DNA from: Sphingomonas sp.
GTDB taxonomy: Bacteria > Pseudomonadota > Alphaproteobacteria > Sphingomonadales > Sphingomonadaceae
Reading direction: 5' to 3'
Length of the DNA stretch: 64,000 nt
Assembly: GCA_019635535.1 (NCBI GenBank)
Contig: JAHBZH010000001.1
Coordinates: forward strand, 565,001 to 629,000
Part shown: positions 55,087 to 63,485 of the stretch, piece by piece
Layout: the number at the start of each line of letters is the position of its first letter
How positions within the stretch are numbered: position 1 is the first letter of the stretch
Translations under genes and position numbers: made by a program
Notes under the pieces: model-generated
Told to the model about the DNA's origin: nothing
The model's input: the letters and a program-made list of their open reading frames with translations, nothing else
Database searches by the model: none

Positions 55087-55610
55087 CCGCCCAGCCAGGC
55101 ATCGATCCCCGCCCAGCCATATGCTCCCGCAGCGGCGGTGTCGCGCGCGCGCGACGCGTCCATCCCCCCCAGCGCGATGACCGGGAGCCGGGTTGCCCGG
55201 ACCAGAGCAGCGAAATCTTTCAATCCCAGCGGCCTCGCGCCCGGATGACTGCGCGTGGCGAAGAGCGGCGAAAGGAACAGGAGATCGGCGCCGTCGCGCT
55301 CGGCGGCGCCGATCTCGTCCAGATCGTGAACCGGCGCGCTGCGCAGTCCGCCGCCGGGGCCGCGCCCATGGCTGCCGTCCGCGCCCCAGGCGAGGGCGGT
55401 AGCCGCTGGGCCGGCCAGCAGGAGGAGGTGATTCTTCGATGTGGCACGCACCCGGTCGAACAGCTCGCGCCGCTCGGCTTCCGGCAGGCTGTAATGCCGC
55501 ATCACGATGCCCGAGCCCTCCGGCAGCCGCCCGATCGCGGCGAACAGGCCGTCGCCCATCCGCTCGTCGGTCATCAGCCAGGTCGTCGGCAGGGCTTGGC
55601 GGGTCGGCAT
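55083..55610 (-). CDS. Thiamine-phosphate synthase-like protein
   Basis: A 175-residue TIM-barrel protein resembling ThiE/TenI: PTTWLMTDERM near the start, SRATSKNHLLLLAG-type strand, DGADLLFLSPLFATRSHPGARPLG (closely matching the ThiE phosphate-binding stretch) and PVIALGGMDASRA. It lacks a clear diphosphate-binding DDR motif, so it may be a TenI-like or divergent enzyme. Its start is 22 bp from the divergent yggS start. No other thiamine genes are nearby. Confidence 0.78.
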   Translation of the reverse strand: MPTRQALPTTWLMTDERMGDGLFAAIGRLPEGSGIVMRHYSLPEAERRELFDRVRATSKNHLLLLAGPAATALAWGADGSHGRGPGGGLRSAPVHDLDEIGAAERDGADLLFLSPLFATRSHPGARPLGLKDFAALVRATRLPVIALGGMDASRARDTAAAGAYGWAGIDAWLGG

Positions 55611-55632
55611 CCGCCTTCCTATAGCAGCCGCC

Positions 55633-56301
55633 ATGAATGAGGCATCAGCATCTAAACGGCTGGCGGCGGTGGGCGACGGCATCGCCAAAGCGGTGAAGCT
55701 GGCGGGACGCCCGGCGGGCGCCGCGACCTTGATCGCCGTCTCCAAGACCCAGCCCGTCGCAGCGATCGAGGAGCTGATCGCCGCCGGCCAGCGCGACTTC
55801 GGCGAGAACAGGGTGCAGGAGGCGCAGGCGAAATGGCCGGCGCTGAAGGCGGCGCATCCGGATCTTCGCCTGCACCTGATCGGCCAGCTTCAGTCGAACA
55901 AGGCCGAGGATGCGGCGGCTTTGTTCGATGCGATCCATTCGGTGGATCGTCCGTCGCTGGTCGATGCGCTCGCCAAGGCGATGGCGAAGAGCGGGCGGCG
56001 GCCGGACTGCTTCGTCCAGGTCAATATCGGCGACGAGCCGCAGAAGGGCGGCTGCGCGGTCGCCGATCTGCCCGCTCTGCTCGCCCGCTGCGCCGAGGCG
56101 GGCCTGCCGGTCGCCGGTCTGATGTGCATCCCGCCGGAGGGCGTGGAGGCGGCGCCCTATTTCGCCCTGCTCGCCAAGCTGGCGCGGCGCCATGACGTCA
56201 CCGGACTCAGCATGGGCATGTCGGCGGATTACGAGACGGCGGCGATGTGCGGGGCCACCCATGTTCGCGTCGGCACCGCCCTGTTCGGCCCGCGTGGATG
56301 A
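55633..56301 (+). CDS. YggS-type pyridoxal-phosphate homeostasis protein
   Basis: A 222-residue PLP-binding TIM barrel (PLPBP family). The PLP lysine is in LIAVSKTQPV (near 38), with RDFGENRVQEAQAKW, HLIGQLQSNKA and GLSMGMSADYE. It buffers PLP and influences amino-acid pools. ATGA overlap with the HAD gene. Confidence 0.94.
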   Translation: MNEASASKRLAAVGDGIAKAVKLAGRPAGAATLIAVSKTQPVAAIEELIAAGQRDFGENRVQEAQAKWPALKAAHPDLRLHLIGQLQSNKAEDAAALFDAIHSVDRPSLVDALAKAMAKSGRRPDCFVQVNIGDEPQKGGCAVADLPALLARCAEAGLPVAGLMCIPPEGVEAAPYFALLAKLARRHDVTGLSMGMSADYETAAMCGATHVRVGTALFGPRG

Positions 56302-56963
56302 GGTTCGACGCTCTGATCTTCGATTTCGACGGGGTGCTGCTCGAAAGCGAATATGTCGGCAACGCGCAGATCGCCGAGTTCCTGACCGCCCGCGGGCATC
56401 CGACCAGCGTGGCCGATTCGATGGCCAATTTCATGGGCCTTTCGGGGCGCGATTTCCTCGGCGCGATCGAAAAGTGGATCGGCGGGCCGCTGCCGGAGGA
56501 TTTCCACGCCGCGCGCAAGGCCGAGGACGAGCGGGTGATGGAACAGGGAATCGAGGCGGTGGCCGGCGCCGTCGCCTTCATCGAATCGCTGCCGCCGGAC
56601 CTGCCCCGCGCGATCGCCTCGTCCAGCTCGACCCGCTGGATCGCGCGCCATCTCGATCATCTGCGGCTGCGCGATGCGTTCGGCGGCCATCTCTATTCCG
56701 GCCGCGAGCATGTCGCGCGCGGCAAGCCGGCGCCGGACATCTACCTCCACGCCGCCGCCGCATTGGGCGTGCCGATCGAGCGGGTGGCGATCATCGAGGA
56801 TTCGCCGGTCGGCGTCACCGGCGCGCTGGCCAGCGGCGCCACCGTGATCGGCCTCGCCGCGGGGCGGCACTGCCTGGACGGCCATGCCGAGCGGCTGCGC
56901 GGGCTCGGGCTCACGCGGATCGCACACGATTTCGAGGAGGTGGCGGCCTTTCTGGCGAAATAG
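56298..56963 (+). CDS. HAD-superfamily phosphatase (beta-phosphoglucomutase-like)
   Basis: A 221-residue HAD hydrolase: motif I FDFDGVLLES (nucleophile Asp), motif II IASSSSTRW, motif III Lys in RGKPAPDIYL and motif IV IEDSPVGVTGA. A helical cap between I and II. Substrate unknown; sugar phosphates are typical for this subfamily. Coupled to yggS. Confidence 0.93.
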   Translation: MRFDALIFDFDGVLLESEYVGNAQIAEFLTARGHPTSVADSMANFMGLSGRDFLGAIEKWIGGPLPEDFHAARKAEDERVMEQGIEAVAGAVAFIESLPPDLPRAIASSSSTRWIARHLDHLRLRDAFGGHLYSGREHVARGKPAPDIYLHAAAALGVPIERVAIIEDSPVGVTGALASGATVIGLAAGRHCLDGHAERLRGLGLTRIAHDFEEVAAFLAK

Positions 56964-57006
56964 AAGGCTGAAGAAGGGGCGCTCCCAACCGTGCTATAAG
57001 GCGTTT

Positions 57007-57513
57007 GTGGCTGACGACGATCCTAAGCGCGCAACGCTGAACAAACTCGCGCTGCTGCGAACGCGGGCCGTCGACGATTGGGAACTCTCCTCCCTGCTCG
57101 CAATGATGAGAGATGCCGATCCTGGCGTGCGCGACTGGGCGACGTTCGCATTGGCGGCGCGAGACGACGATTCGCAAGAGGTTCGCCAAGCTCTTCTGGA
57201 ACGCGCCGGCGATTCCGATTTTGACGCCAAGAGCGAAGCGCTCTGGGGATTGGCACGGCGGCGCGATACGCGAGCATTGCCACTGCTCGTGGCCTCTCTT
57301 GAAGGCGATCAGATCGGCATCTTGTTCATTGAGGCCGCCGCGTATTTCGCTCGGTCGGAATTGCTTCCCGCTCTCGAGGGACTTCGGGATTGGTGGGATC
57401 TGGATACGGCCTTGCTCGAAGAAGCCTTGGCGAGATGCAAGGGTTTGTCGGTCCCTGGCGGGAAAACCTGGGACTTGGTGCCCGCGAACGACCGAACCTC
57501 CCCTCAAAGCTGA
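57007..57513 (+). CDS. HEAT-repeat-like protein
   Basis: A 168-residue helical protein starting at GTG. HEAT-type helices recur, clearest in DADPGVRDWATFALAARDD, then DFDAKSEALWGLARRRD, PLLVASLEGDQIGILFIEAA. Base use is less GC-rich than neighbours. No signal peptide or enzymatic motif. Perhaps a scaffold, or related to phycobilin-lyase-like HEAT proteins; function unknown. The end overlaps ribA by 10 bp. Confidence 0.78.
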   Translation: MADDDPKRATLNKLALLRTRAVDDWELSSLLAMMRDADPGVRDWATFALAARDDDSQEVRQALLERAGDSDFDAKSEALWGLARRRDTRALPLLVASLEGDQIGILFIEAAAYFARSELLPALEGLRDWWDLDTALLEEALARCKGLSVPGGKTWDLVPANDRTSPQS

Positions 57514-58550
57514 TGCCCACTCCGGTAGCGCTTGGTGGCGAGGTAAGCGCGGTTGTGGTCGCCGGGCTCGATCCGGTGGGGGACGCGCTCCGTGACCCTG
57601 ATCCCCTCCGCCGCCAGCGCGGCGACCTTGGCGGGGTTGTTGGTGAGGAGGCGGATTTCGCGCTGCCCCAGCGCCTTCAGCATCGCGGCCGCCGCGCCGA
57701 AATCGCGTTCGTCGTCCTGGAAACCGAGGCGGAGATTGGCGTCAACCGTGTCGAAGCCCTGGTCCTGCAGCGCGTAGGCGCGCAGCTTGTTGACGAGGCC
57801 AATGCCGCGCCCTTCCTGCCGCAGATAGAGGAGGATGCCCCAGCCTGCCTTGCCCATCGCGGCGATCGCGCCGGCGAGCTGCGGGCCGCAATCGCATTTC
57901 AATGAGCCGAACACGTCGCCGGTGAGGCATTCGCTGTGCAGGCGCACCAGCGGCGGCCTGCCGTCCGGCGATCCGATCAGCAGGGCGACATGCTCGGCCG
58001 TGTCGCCGTCGGCGCGGAAGGCGACGATCTCCGCCCCTTCCGCGAAGCGGGTCGGCAGGCGGGCGCGGCTGACGATGCGCAGATCGTCGCCATGGCCGAA
58101 GGCGGCGATGTCGGCGGCGGCGACACGCGCCTCGGGCGTACCGGCGCCGCCGATGAAGAAGGCGGGGAGCAGGCCGGCAAGCCGGGCGAGGCGGATCGCC
58201 GCTTGCGCCGTCTCTGGATGATCGACAGGGCGCGCCTGGAACGGACCCTTGAGCGGAGTCGCGAGGTCCAGCGCGGGATCGGCGATGGCGATGGCCTCGG
58301 CGAAGTCGATCCAAGGCGCGCGGGCGATCCGCACCGGGGCGGTTGGCGTGCCCTCGCGCTGGTTGGCGAGCTTCAACGTCGCGGCGCGGTTGCCGGAGAT
58401 GAGCAGATCCGCCAGGCCGCCCGCGTCGAAGGCGGCGAGCGCCGCTTCGTCGGCCGTCTCGACCGCAAGCAGCATCAGCCCATCGACCGACACCGGCCAG
58501 CCGCGTCGCAGCGCGTCGATCGCGCGGGCAATGTCCCGCGCCGCGCTCAA
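57504..58550 (-). CDS. ribA: GTP cyclohydrolase II with degenerate N-terminal domain
   Basis: The first enzyme of riboflavin synthesis. The C-terminal half (about 160-348) has LVRLHSECLTGDVFGSLKCDCG (zinc Cys ligands), LRQEGRGIGLVNKLRAYAL and TNNPAKVAAL. The N-terminal half resembles a RibB fold in outline (GPFQARPVDHPETAQAAIRL) but lacks the acidic active-site motif REGD, so it is probably inactive. A TTG start overlapping the xth stop (TTGA) gives SAARDIARAIDALRRGWPV, a usual family N-terminus. Confidence 0.92.
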   Translation of the reverse strand: MSAARDIARAIDALRRGWPVSVDGLMLLAVETADEAALAAFDAGGLADLLISGNRAATLKLANQREGTPTAPVRIARAPWIDFAEAIAIADPALDLATPLKGPFQARPVDHPETAQAAIRLARLAGLLPAFFIGGAGTPEARVAAADIAAFGHGDDLRIVSRARLPTRFAEGAEIVAFRADGDTAEHVALLIGSPDGRPPLVRLHSECLTGDVFGSLKCDCGPQLAGAIAAMGKAGWGILLYLRQEGRGIGLVNKLRAYALQDQGFDTVDANLRLGFQDDERDFGAAAAMLKALGQREIRLLTNNPAKVAALAAEGIRVTERVPHRIEPGDHNRAYLATKRYRSGHQL

Positions 58551-59341
58551 AATGCGAATTCCGTCATCAGCGGCACATGATCGGACGGGCGCGCCCAGGC
58601 GCGGCAGGGCTTGTAGACCTTGTGCGACACGGCCTGCGCCGCGACGTCCTTCGTCGCCCACATATGATCGAGCCGCCGGCCGCGATCGTTCTTGGTCCAG
58701 TCCGGCGAGCGATAGCTCCACCAGGTGAACAGGCGCTCCGGCGCGGGGACGAACTTGCGGCCGAGATCGACCCATTCATTGCTCTGTTGCAGCCCGGTCA
58801 GCGCCTCCACCTCCACCGGCGTGTGGCTGACGACATTGAGGAGCTGCTTGTGGCTCCACACATCGCATTCGAGCGGCGCGATATTGAGGTCGCCGACCAG
58901 GATGGTCGGCTCGCGGCAGGTCTCCGACCAGCGCGTCATCCGCTCGATGAAATCGAGCTTCTGGCCGAACTTCACGTTCAGCTCGCGGTCCGGAATGTCG
59001 CCGCCAGCGGGGACATAGACATTTTCAAGCCGGATGCCGCATTCGAGCCGGACGCCGACATGGCGGGCCTCGCCATTGGCCTGCCAGTCCAGCCGGCCGT
59101 CCTCGCGCAGCGGCCGCTTCGAGGCGATGGCGACGCCGTGATGCATGGGCTGGCCGCAGATCATCAGGTGATTGTAGCCGAGCCGGCGGAACAGCCCCTC
59201 GGGAAACTCGGAATCGCGCACCTTGGTTTCCTGCAGGCACAGAACGTCCGGCGATTCCTCGATCAGGAACTTCTCGACGATCTCGGTGCGGGCGCGGATG
59301 GAATTGATGTTCCAGGTGGCGATCTTGAGGGAGGAAGACAT
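58547..59341 (-). CDS. xth: Exodeoxyribonuclease III / AP endonuclease
   Basis: A 264-residue EEP-fold nuclease for base-excision repair. KIATWNINSIRAR, LCLQETKV (metal Glu), GDLNIAPLECDVW (Asp/Asn), and C-terminal SDHVPLMTEF (catalytic His) are present. It lies in the ftsK-lolA-xth-ribA order common in alphaproteobacteria. Confidence 0.96.
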   Translation of the reverse strand: MSSSLKIATWNINSIRARTEIVEKFLIEESPDVLCLQETKVRDSEFPEGLFRRLGYNHLMICGQPMHHGVAIASKRPLREDGRLDWQANGEARHVGVRLECGIRLENVYVPAGGDIPDRELNVKFGQKLDFIERMTRWSETCREPTILVGDLNIAPLECDVWSHKQLLNVVSHTPVEVEALTGLQQSNEWVDLGRKFVPAPERLFTWWSYRSPDWTKNDRGRRLDHMWATKDVAAQAVSHKVYKPCRAWARPSDHVPLMTEFAF

Positions 59342-59412
59342 GGAAGGTCGCTTAGCGGGCGAGACCCGCCCTGTCGATGATGGGGGCTTGGAGTCGTTTT
59401 CGGTGCCGCGCC

Positions 59413-59433
59413 TGTTTCAGCGAAGCTGAAACA
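59413..59433. repeat. TTTCAGC-type hairpin, copy 3
   Basis: A perfect 9-bp stem TGTTTCAGC / GCTGAAACA with loop GAA, in the gap between lolA and xth. Confidence 0.7.
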
Positions 59434-59450
59434 GAGCCCAGAAACATGAA

Positions 59451-59484
59451 AGGCCCCCGCTCCGGGGGCGTGGAGCGGGGGCCT
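59451..59484 (-). terminator. Strong stem-loop after lolA
   Basis: A perfect 13-bp stem AGGCCCCCGCTCC / GGAGCGGGGGCCT (59451-59463 with 59472-59484) and 8-nt loop; only a short TTC follows on the minus strand. Probable terminator for lolA, possibly an end barrier against read-through into xth. Confidence 0.6.
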
Positions 59485-59615
59485 ACCAAGCGTTGCTACG
59501 CGAGGTCAGCCACCGGTTTGCCGGTGCGGGCAACAGGGGGAAAACCCGCAACCGAACCTGCGACTGCAACCTCTTTACTAGAGCAACTCACCTGTCGCCC
59601 CGATGAACGGTTTCG

Positions 59616-60242
59616 TCAGCCGCGCGGCCCCTGCCGCCGCGGATCGCGGTAACGGAACAGGCTGTCGGCGACCGGTAGGTTGAAGCGCTGGTTGGAAAGC
59701 CGCACGCTGGTGAGGTTGTTCTGCGCGTCCACCGTGTTCCAGCCCTGCAGGATCAGGCCGGACGGCGCGCCCGGAGAGCGGGCAAAGGCGAGCGTGATCG
59801 TGCCGAATTCGCGGCGGCGCGGATCGCGCGCCTCGATCATCAGCACCTGATTGTCGCTGCGCACGACGCGGGCGAAGCGCGACAGATCCTGGCTGGGATC
59901 GAGCAGCACGGAGAGCGGCGAATCGTTGATCGGCCAGCGCTGCACGTCGCGCACGTCGTAATCGACGAAGGTCAGCGCCCGGCCGTCGCCGACGATCAGC
60001 ATGTTGGCGCTGCGGCCGTAATCGAAGCGGATCTTGCCCGGGCGCTTCAGGCTCAAGGTGCCGGACAGCGAACGGCCGCGCCGGTCGGTCTGGGTGAAAT
60101 CGGCGGTCATCGTATCGACGCCGCGCAAATGGGCCTGGACCAGAGCCAGTCCGTCCGAAGCCTGCGCATGGAGCGCGACGGGCGCGGCGACGGCGGCGAG
60201 CGTCAGCGGGGCCAAAGCGAGGGCGAGAGCGCGAAGGCGCAT
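59616..60242 (-). CDS. lolA: Outer-membrane lipoprotein carrier LolA
   Basis: A 208-residue periplasmic chaperone of lipoproteins. Signal peptide ends near VALHAQA. DTMTADFTQTDRRGRSLSG is the typical first strands; LKRPGKIRFDY and SVLLDPSQDLSRFARV follow. The C-terminal DPRRQGPRG tail is unusual but short. Downstream 131 bp hold stems (CACCGG/CCGGTG) and no gene. Confidence 0.93.
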   Translation of the reverse strand: MRLRALALALAPLTLAAVAAPVALHAQASDGLALVQAHLRGVDTMTADFTQTDRRGRSLSGTLSLKRPGKIRFDYGRSANMLIVGDGRALTFVDYDVRDVQRWPINDSPLSVLLDPSQDLSRFARVVRSDNQVLMIEARDPRRREFGTITLAFARSPGAPSGLILQGWNTVDAQNNLTSVRLSNQRFNLPVADSLFRYRDPRRQGPRG

Positions 60243-60333
60243 ATGTCTTTTCCTTTGCGGACCGTTCCGAATTCCGCCGCGCTATGGCGGCGGGTGCTTG
60301 AATGTCCAGTGAACGTTGCGGGTTCCGCGTCTG

Positions 60334-60753
60334 TCACCCGAAACGAAGACAACAATGGCCGTCGCGGCTCATGCTGAAATCGCATTGCCGAAGAATGTCC
60401 ATGCCGATGAGGGCGTTGAATTCAAACGTATCGGTCAGCTCGATTCCGATCACCTCGTCGAAGACGAAGGGAAAGGCAGGACTGCTTGAGGAGGCCTGAT
60501 CGGGTTTGAAGCCGATGCGGAATGCATAACGTTCGACCTGGCCAAGCCCCTGCGCGGACTTGAGAGGACGTTTGCCGAGCTGCTTCAGGCCCATGTCTTC
60601 CGCAATCCGCGTCGCCACGCCGCTCACCGACGAGCCGGTATCGATAAGCGCGGTGGCTTCCCAGCCGGTCAGATCGGCAACGGGATAGGGAGCAAGGACG
60701 ATGACAGGCAGGAGGATGCGGCGTGGTTCGCGCCGCCACTCAATGGCCGACAT
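60334..60753 (-). CDS. Retropepsin-like aspartic protease (139 aa)
   Basis: A small single-domain protein with the aspartic-protease motif ALIDTGSSVSG (Asp38-Thr39-Gly40) and the later strand FNALIGMDILRQCDFSM, typical of bacterial retropepsins that dimerise like retroviral protease. No signal peptide, so cytoplasmic. It follows an 83-residue gene with 14-bp overlap, both on the minus strand and both less GC-rich than lolA and ftsK, which normally adjoin. A proteolytic role, perhaps on its partner, is inference. Confidence 0.82.
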   Translation of the reverse strand: MSAIEWRREPRRILLPVIVLAPYPVADLTGWEATALIDTGSSVSGVATRIAEDMGLKQLGKRPLKSAQGLGQVERYAFRIGFKPDQASSSSPAFPFVFDEVIGIELTDTFEFNALIGMDILRQCDFSMSRDGHCCLRFG

Positions 60754-60991
60754 GAGACCAGAAGCCGAGATCGATCGGCTCGTCAGTGACCTCCTGAATA
60801 GAAAAGATTTCGTCCGGGAAGAGTTCGGACGCCGCGCAAAGCGCCTGTCGCGGCGTATCATAATAACCGACAATTCGCCCGTCACGCATGAGGGCCAACT
60901 GATCCCGATGCTCAGGCAAGATCGCGCCAAGCATCCTCATGAACGCATCATAGTTCCGATCGACTTCTTGTTGCTGGCGCTCGATGTCCAT
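60740..60991 (-). CDS. 83-aa partner of the retropepsin, DUF5678-like
   Basis: An 83-residue acidic protein: ERQQQEVDRNYDAFMRML, then HRDQLALMRDGRIVGYYDTP, RQALCAASELFPDEIFS and IQEVTDEPIDLGFW. The central pattern (alanine-poor strand, DGxIVGY, helix, then exit strand) resembles small proteins of the DUF5678 type, which are often encoded beside retropepsin-like proteases. I could not verify the family. Co-transcribed with the downstream protease. Confidence 0.7.
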   Translation of the reverse strand: MDIERQQQEVDRNYDAFMRMLGAILPEHRDQLALMRDGRIVGYYDTPRQALCAASELFPDEIFSIQEVTDEPIDLGFWSHVGH

Positions 60992-61089
60992 CCTCGGAAT
61001 CCTTTCGGCTCATCCATAGAATCGCACGGATCGTCGTTCACGCAAAGTGGATTGCGCCGGGCGGAATCGTGCGCGGGACGAACTGCGTA

Positions 61090-63390
61090 TCAGCCCAGCG
61101 GCCGCCCGTCGGGATCGACCAGGACTTCGCGGCGGCCGACATGGTCGGGGGCGGAGACGATGCCTTCCTTCTCCATCCGCTCGATCAGCCGGGCGGCGCT
61201 GTTGTAGCCGACGCGCAATTGCCGCTGGACATAGGAGGTGGACGCCTTCTGGCTTTCGGCGACGACCTGGACCGCCTTGCGGAAGAGCTGGGTTTCGGCG
61301 TCGTCCTCGCCGGTCGGCTGGCCCTCGAACAGATAGCCGCCGTCCTCCGGCTCCTCGGTGACGGCCTGGACATAATCGGGCTGGCCCTGGCCGCGCCAGT
61401 AATCGGCCACCGCGCGCACCTCCTCGTCGGAGACGAAGGGGCCGTGGACGCGCACGATCTGCTTGCCGCCGGGCATGTAGAGCATGTCGCCCTTGCCCAG
61501 GAGCTGCTCGGCGCCCTGCTCGCCGAGGATGGTGCGGCTGTCGATCTTGGAGGTGACCGAGAAGGAGATGCGGGTCGGCAGGTTCGCCTTGATCACGCCG
61601 GTGATGACGTCGACCGAAGGGCGTTGCGTCGCCATGATCAAGTGGATGCCGGCGGCGCGCGCCTTCTGGGCGAGGCGCTGGATCAGGAACTCGACCTCCT
61701 TGCCGGCCGTCATCATCAGGTCGGCGAGCTCGTCCACCACGACGACGATCTGGGGCAGGATGTCATATTCCAGCTCCTCCATCTCGTACTGGGGCTGGCC
61801 GGTCTCGGGATCGTAGCCGGTCTGGACGCGCCGGCCGAGCGGCTGGCCCTTCATCCGCGCCTCGCGCACCTTGGCGTTGAAGCTGGACAGCTGGCGCACG
61901 CCGACCGACGCCATCATCCGGTAGCGCTCCTCCATCTGCTCGACCGTCCATTTGAGCGCGCGGATCGCCTTGGCGGGCTCGGTGACGACGGGGGAGAGCA
62001 GATGCGGGATATCGTCATAGACGCTGAGCTCCAGCATCTTGGGATCGATCATGATCATTTTGCACTGCTCGGGCGTCAGCCGGTAGAGCAGCGACAGGAT
62101 CATGCAGTTGAGGCCGACCGACTTGCCCGAGCCGGTCGTGCCGGCGACGAGCAGGTGCGGCATCGGCGCGAGATCGGCGACGACCGGATCGCCGGCGATG
62201 TTCTTGCCCAGGATGATCGGCAGCGAGGCGACCTGATCCTCGAAGGCCGGGCTGGCGACCAGCTCGGCGAGGCTCACCATCTCGCGCTTGGCGTTGGGCA
62301 GCTCGATGCCGATCACGGAGCGGCCGGGAATGGTGGCGACGCGGGCCGAGAGCGCCGACATGTTGCGCGCGATATCGTCGGCGAGCTGGATGACGCGGCT
62401 CGCCTTGATGCCGCTGGCCGGCTCCAGCTCGTACATGGTGACGACCGGGCCGGGGCGGACCTCGACGATCTCGCCCTTCACCGAGAAATCCTCGAGCACG
62501 CTCTCCAGCAAGCGGGCGTTGCGTTCCAGCGCGGCCTTGTCGAGCGCCACATTCACCGGCGGCGGCGCGGGGTTGAGCAGGTCGATCGACGGCAGGGTGT
62601 AGCTGTCGCCCAGGGCCAGCGAGGGCTGCCGCTCGCGCAGCGGCCGCCGTTCGCGGTCGCGCGAGGAGGCGCGATCGGCGATGACCGGCGCGCGCTGCGG
62701 CGCGGCGGGCGCGACGGCGGCGCGGGCCGGGCGCGGCTCCGTCTCCGGCCGGTTGCCGGTCTGCACCCGTTCGCGTTTCGCCCGGCGCGTCGCGAGCCAG
62801 GCCCGCTCCTCGACGGTGAGGCCGAGACCGAGCAGGCAGAGAACGAGTCCGGCGGCGGCCGCGAGCGCGATGACGGCGATGCGGAAGGGCTGAACGATGC
62901 TCTCGTCGCCGAGCCGGGCCAGAGCGAGCTCGGTGAGATTGGCGAGGCCGAGCCCGGCGCCGCCGCCCCATCCGGCGGGCAGACCGCTCACCGCCCCGCC
63001 GACGACCAGCGCGGCAGCGAGGCCGATCAGCACGATGCCGAGCAAGGTGAGAATCAGCGAGCGCAGCCAGCGCCCCGCCTCGACGCCGCGCGCGATCCTG
63101 AGGCCGATGACGAGCAGCAGCGGCAGGACCAGGGCCGAGGGCGGCCCCAGCAGGCTCAGCATCAGGTCCGCCGTCCACGCGCCGGGCGGGCCGATCCAGT
63201 TGCCGACCGGACCGGCGGCGGCGGTGTTGAGCGAGGGATCGCTGGTCCGGTAGCTCGCCAGAGCCAGCGCGGCGAGCAAAGCGAAGCCCGCCAGCGCGAG
63301 GCCGACGAGTACAGCGCCCGATCGCCGGGCGGCCTGGCTGAGGCCCTCCCGCCACCGCGCCATCCGGCCCTGGGCTGTCGTCGCCGCCAT
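61090..63390 (-). CDS. ftsK: DNA translocase FtsK
   Basis: A 766-residue septum-located motor that pumps DNA toward dif during division. Four N-terminal transmembrane helices (about 20-180), a short linker, then the RecA-like motor with Walker A GTTGSGKSVGLN and the ASK-type coordination region, and the C-terminal gamma winged helix (about 690-766, ASTSYVQRQLRVGYNSAAR) that reads polar KOPS. Linker is far shorter than in E. coli. Start at 63390; an upstream TTG is possible. Confidence 0.96.
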   Translation of the reverse strand: MAATTAQGRMARWREGLSQAARRSGAVLVGLALAGFALLAALALASYRTSDPSLNTAAAGPVGNWIGPPGAWTADLMLSLLGPPSALVLPLLLVIGLRIARGVEAGRWLRSLILTLLGIVLIGLAAALVVGGAVSGLPAGWGGGAGLGLANLTELALARLGDESIVQPFRIAVIALAAAAGLVLCLLGLGLTVEERAWLATRRAKRERVQTGNRPETEPRPARAAVAPAAPQRAPVIADRASSRDRERRPLRERQPSLALGDSYTLPSIDLLNPAPPPVNVALDKAALERNARLLESVLEDFSVKGEIVEVRPGPVVTMYELEPASGIKASRVIQLADDIARNMSALSARVATIPGRSVIGIELPNAKREMVSLAELVASPAFEDQVASLPIILGKNIAGDPVVADLAPMPHLLVAGTTGSGKSVGLNCMILSLLYRLTPEQCKMIMIDPKMLELSVYDDIPHLLSPVVTEPAKAIRALKWTVEQMEERYRMMASVGVRQLSSFNAKVREARMKGQPLGRRVQTGYDPETGQPQYEMEELEYDILPQIVVVVDELADLMMTAGKEVEFLIQRLAQKARAAGIHLIMATQRPSVDVITGVIKANLPTRISFSVTSKIDSRTILGEQGAEQLLGKGDMLYMPGGKQIVRVHGPFVSDEEVRAVADYWRGQGQPDYVQAVTEEPEDGGYLFEGQPTGEDDAETQLFRKAVQVVAESQKASTSYVQRQLRVGYNSAARLIERMEKEGIVSAPDHVGRREVLVDPDGRPLG

Positions 63391-63485
63391 CAATTCGTGC
63401 CCCAAATGTTCCTGCCGTCACCATCGCCGCCCTGGACTCCCCGGTCAAGCTTGGCGTGGCCCGCGCGCCCGGCTAGAGCGGCGGA

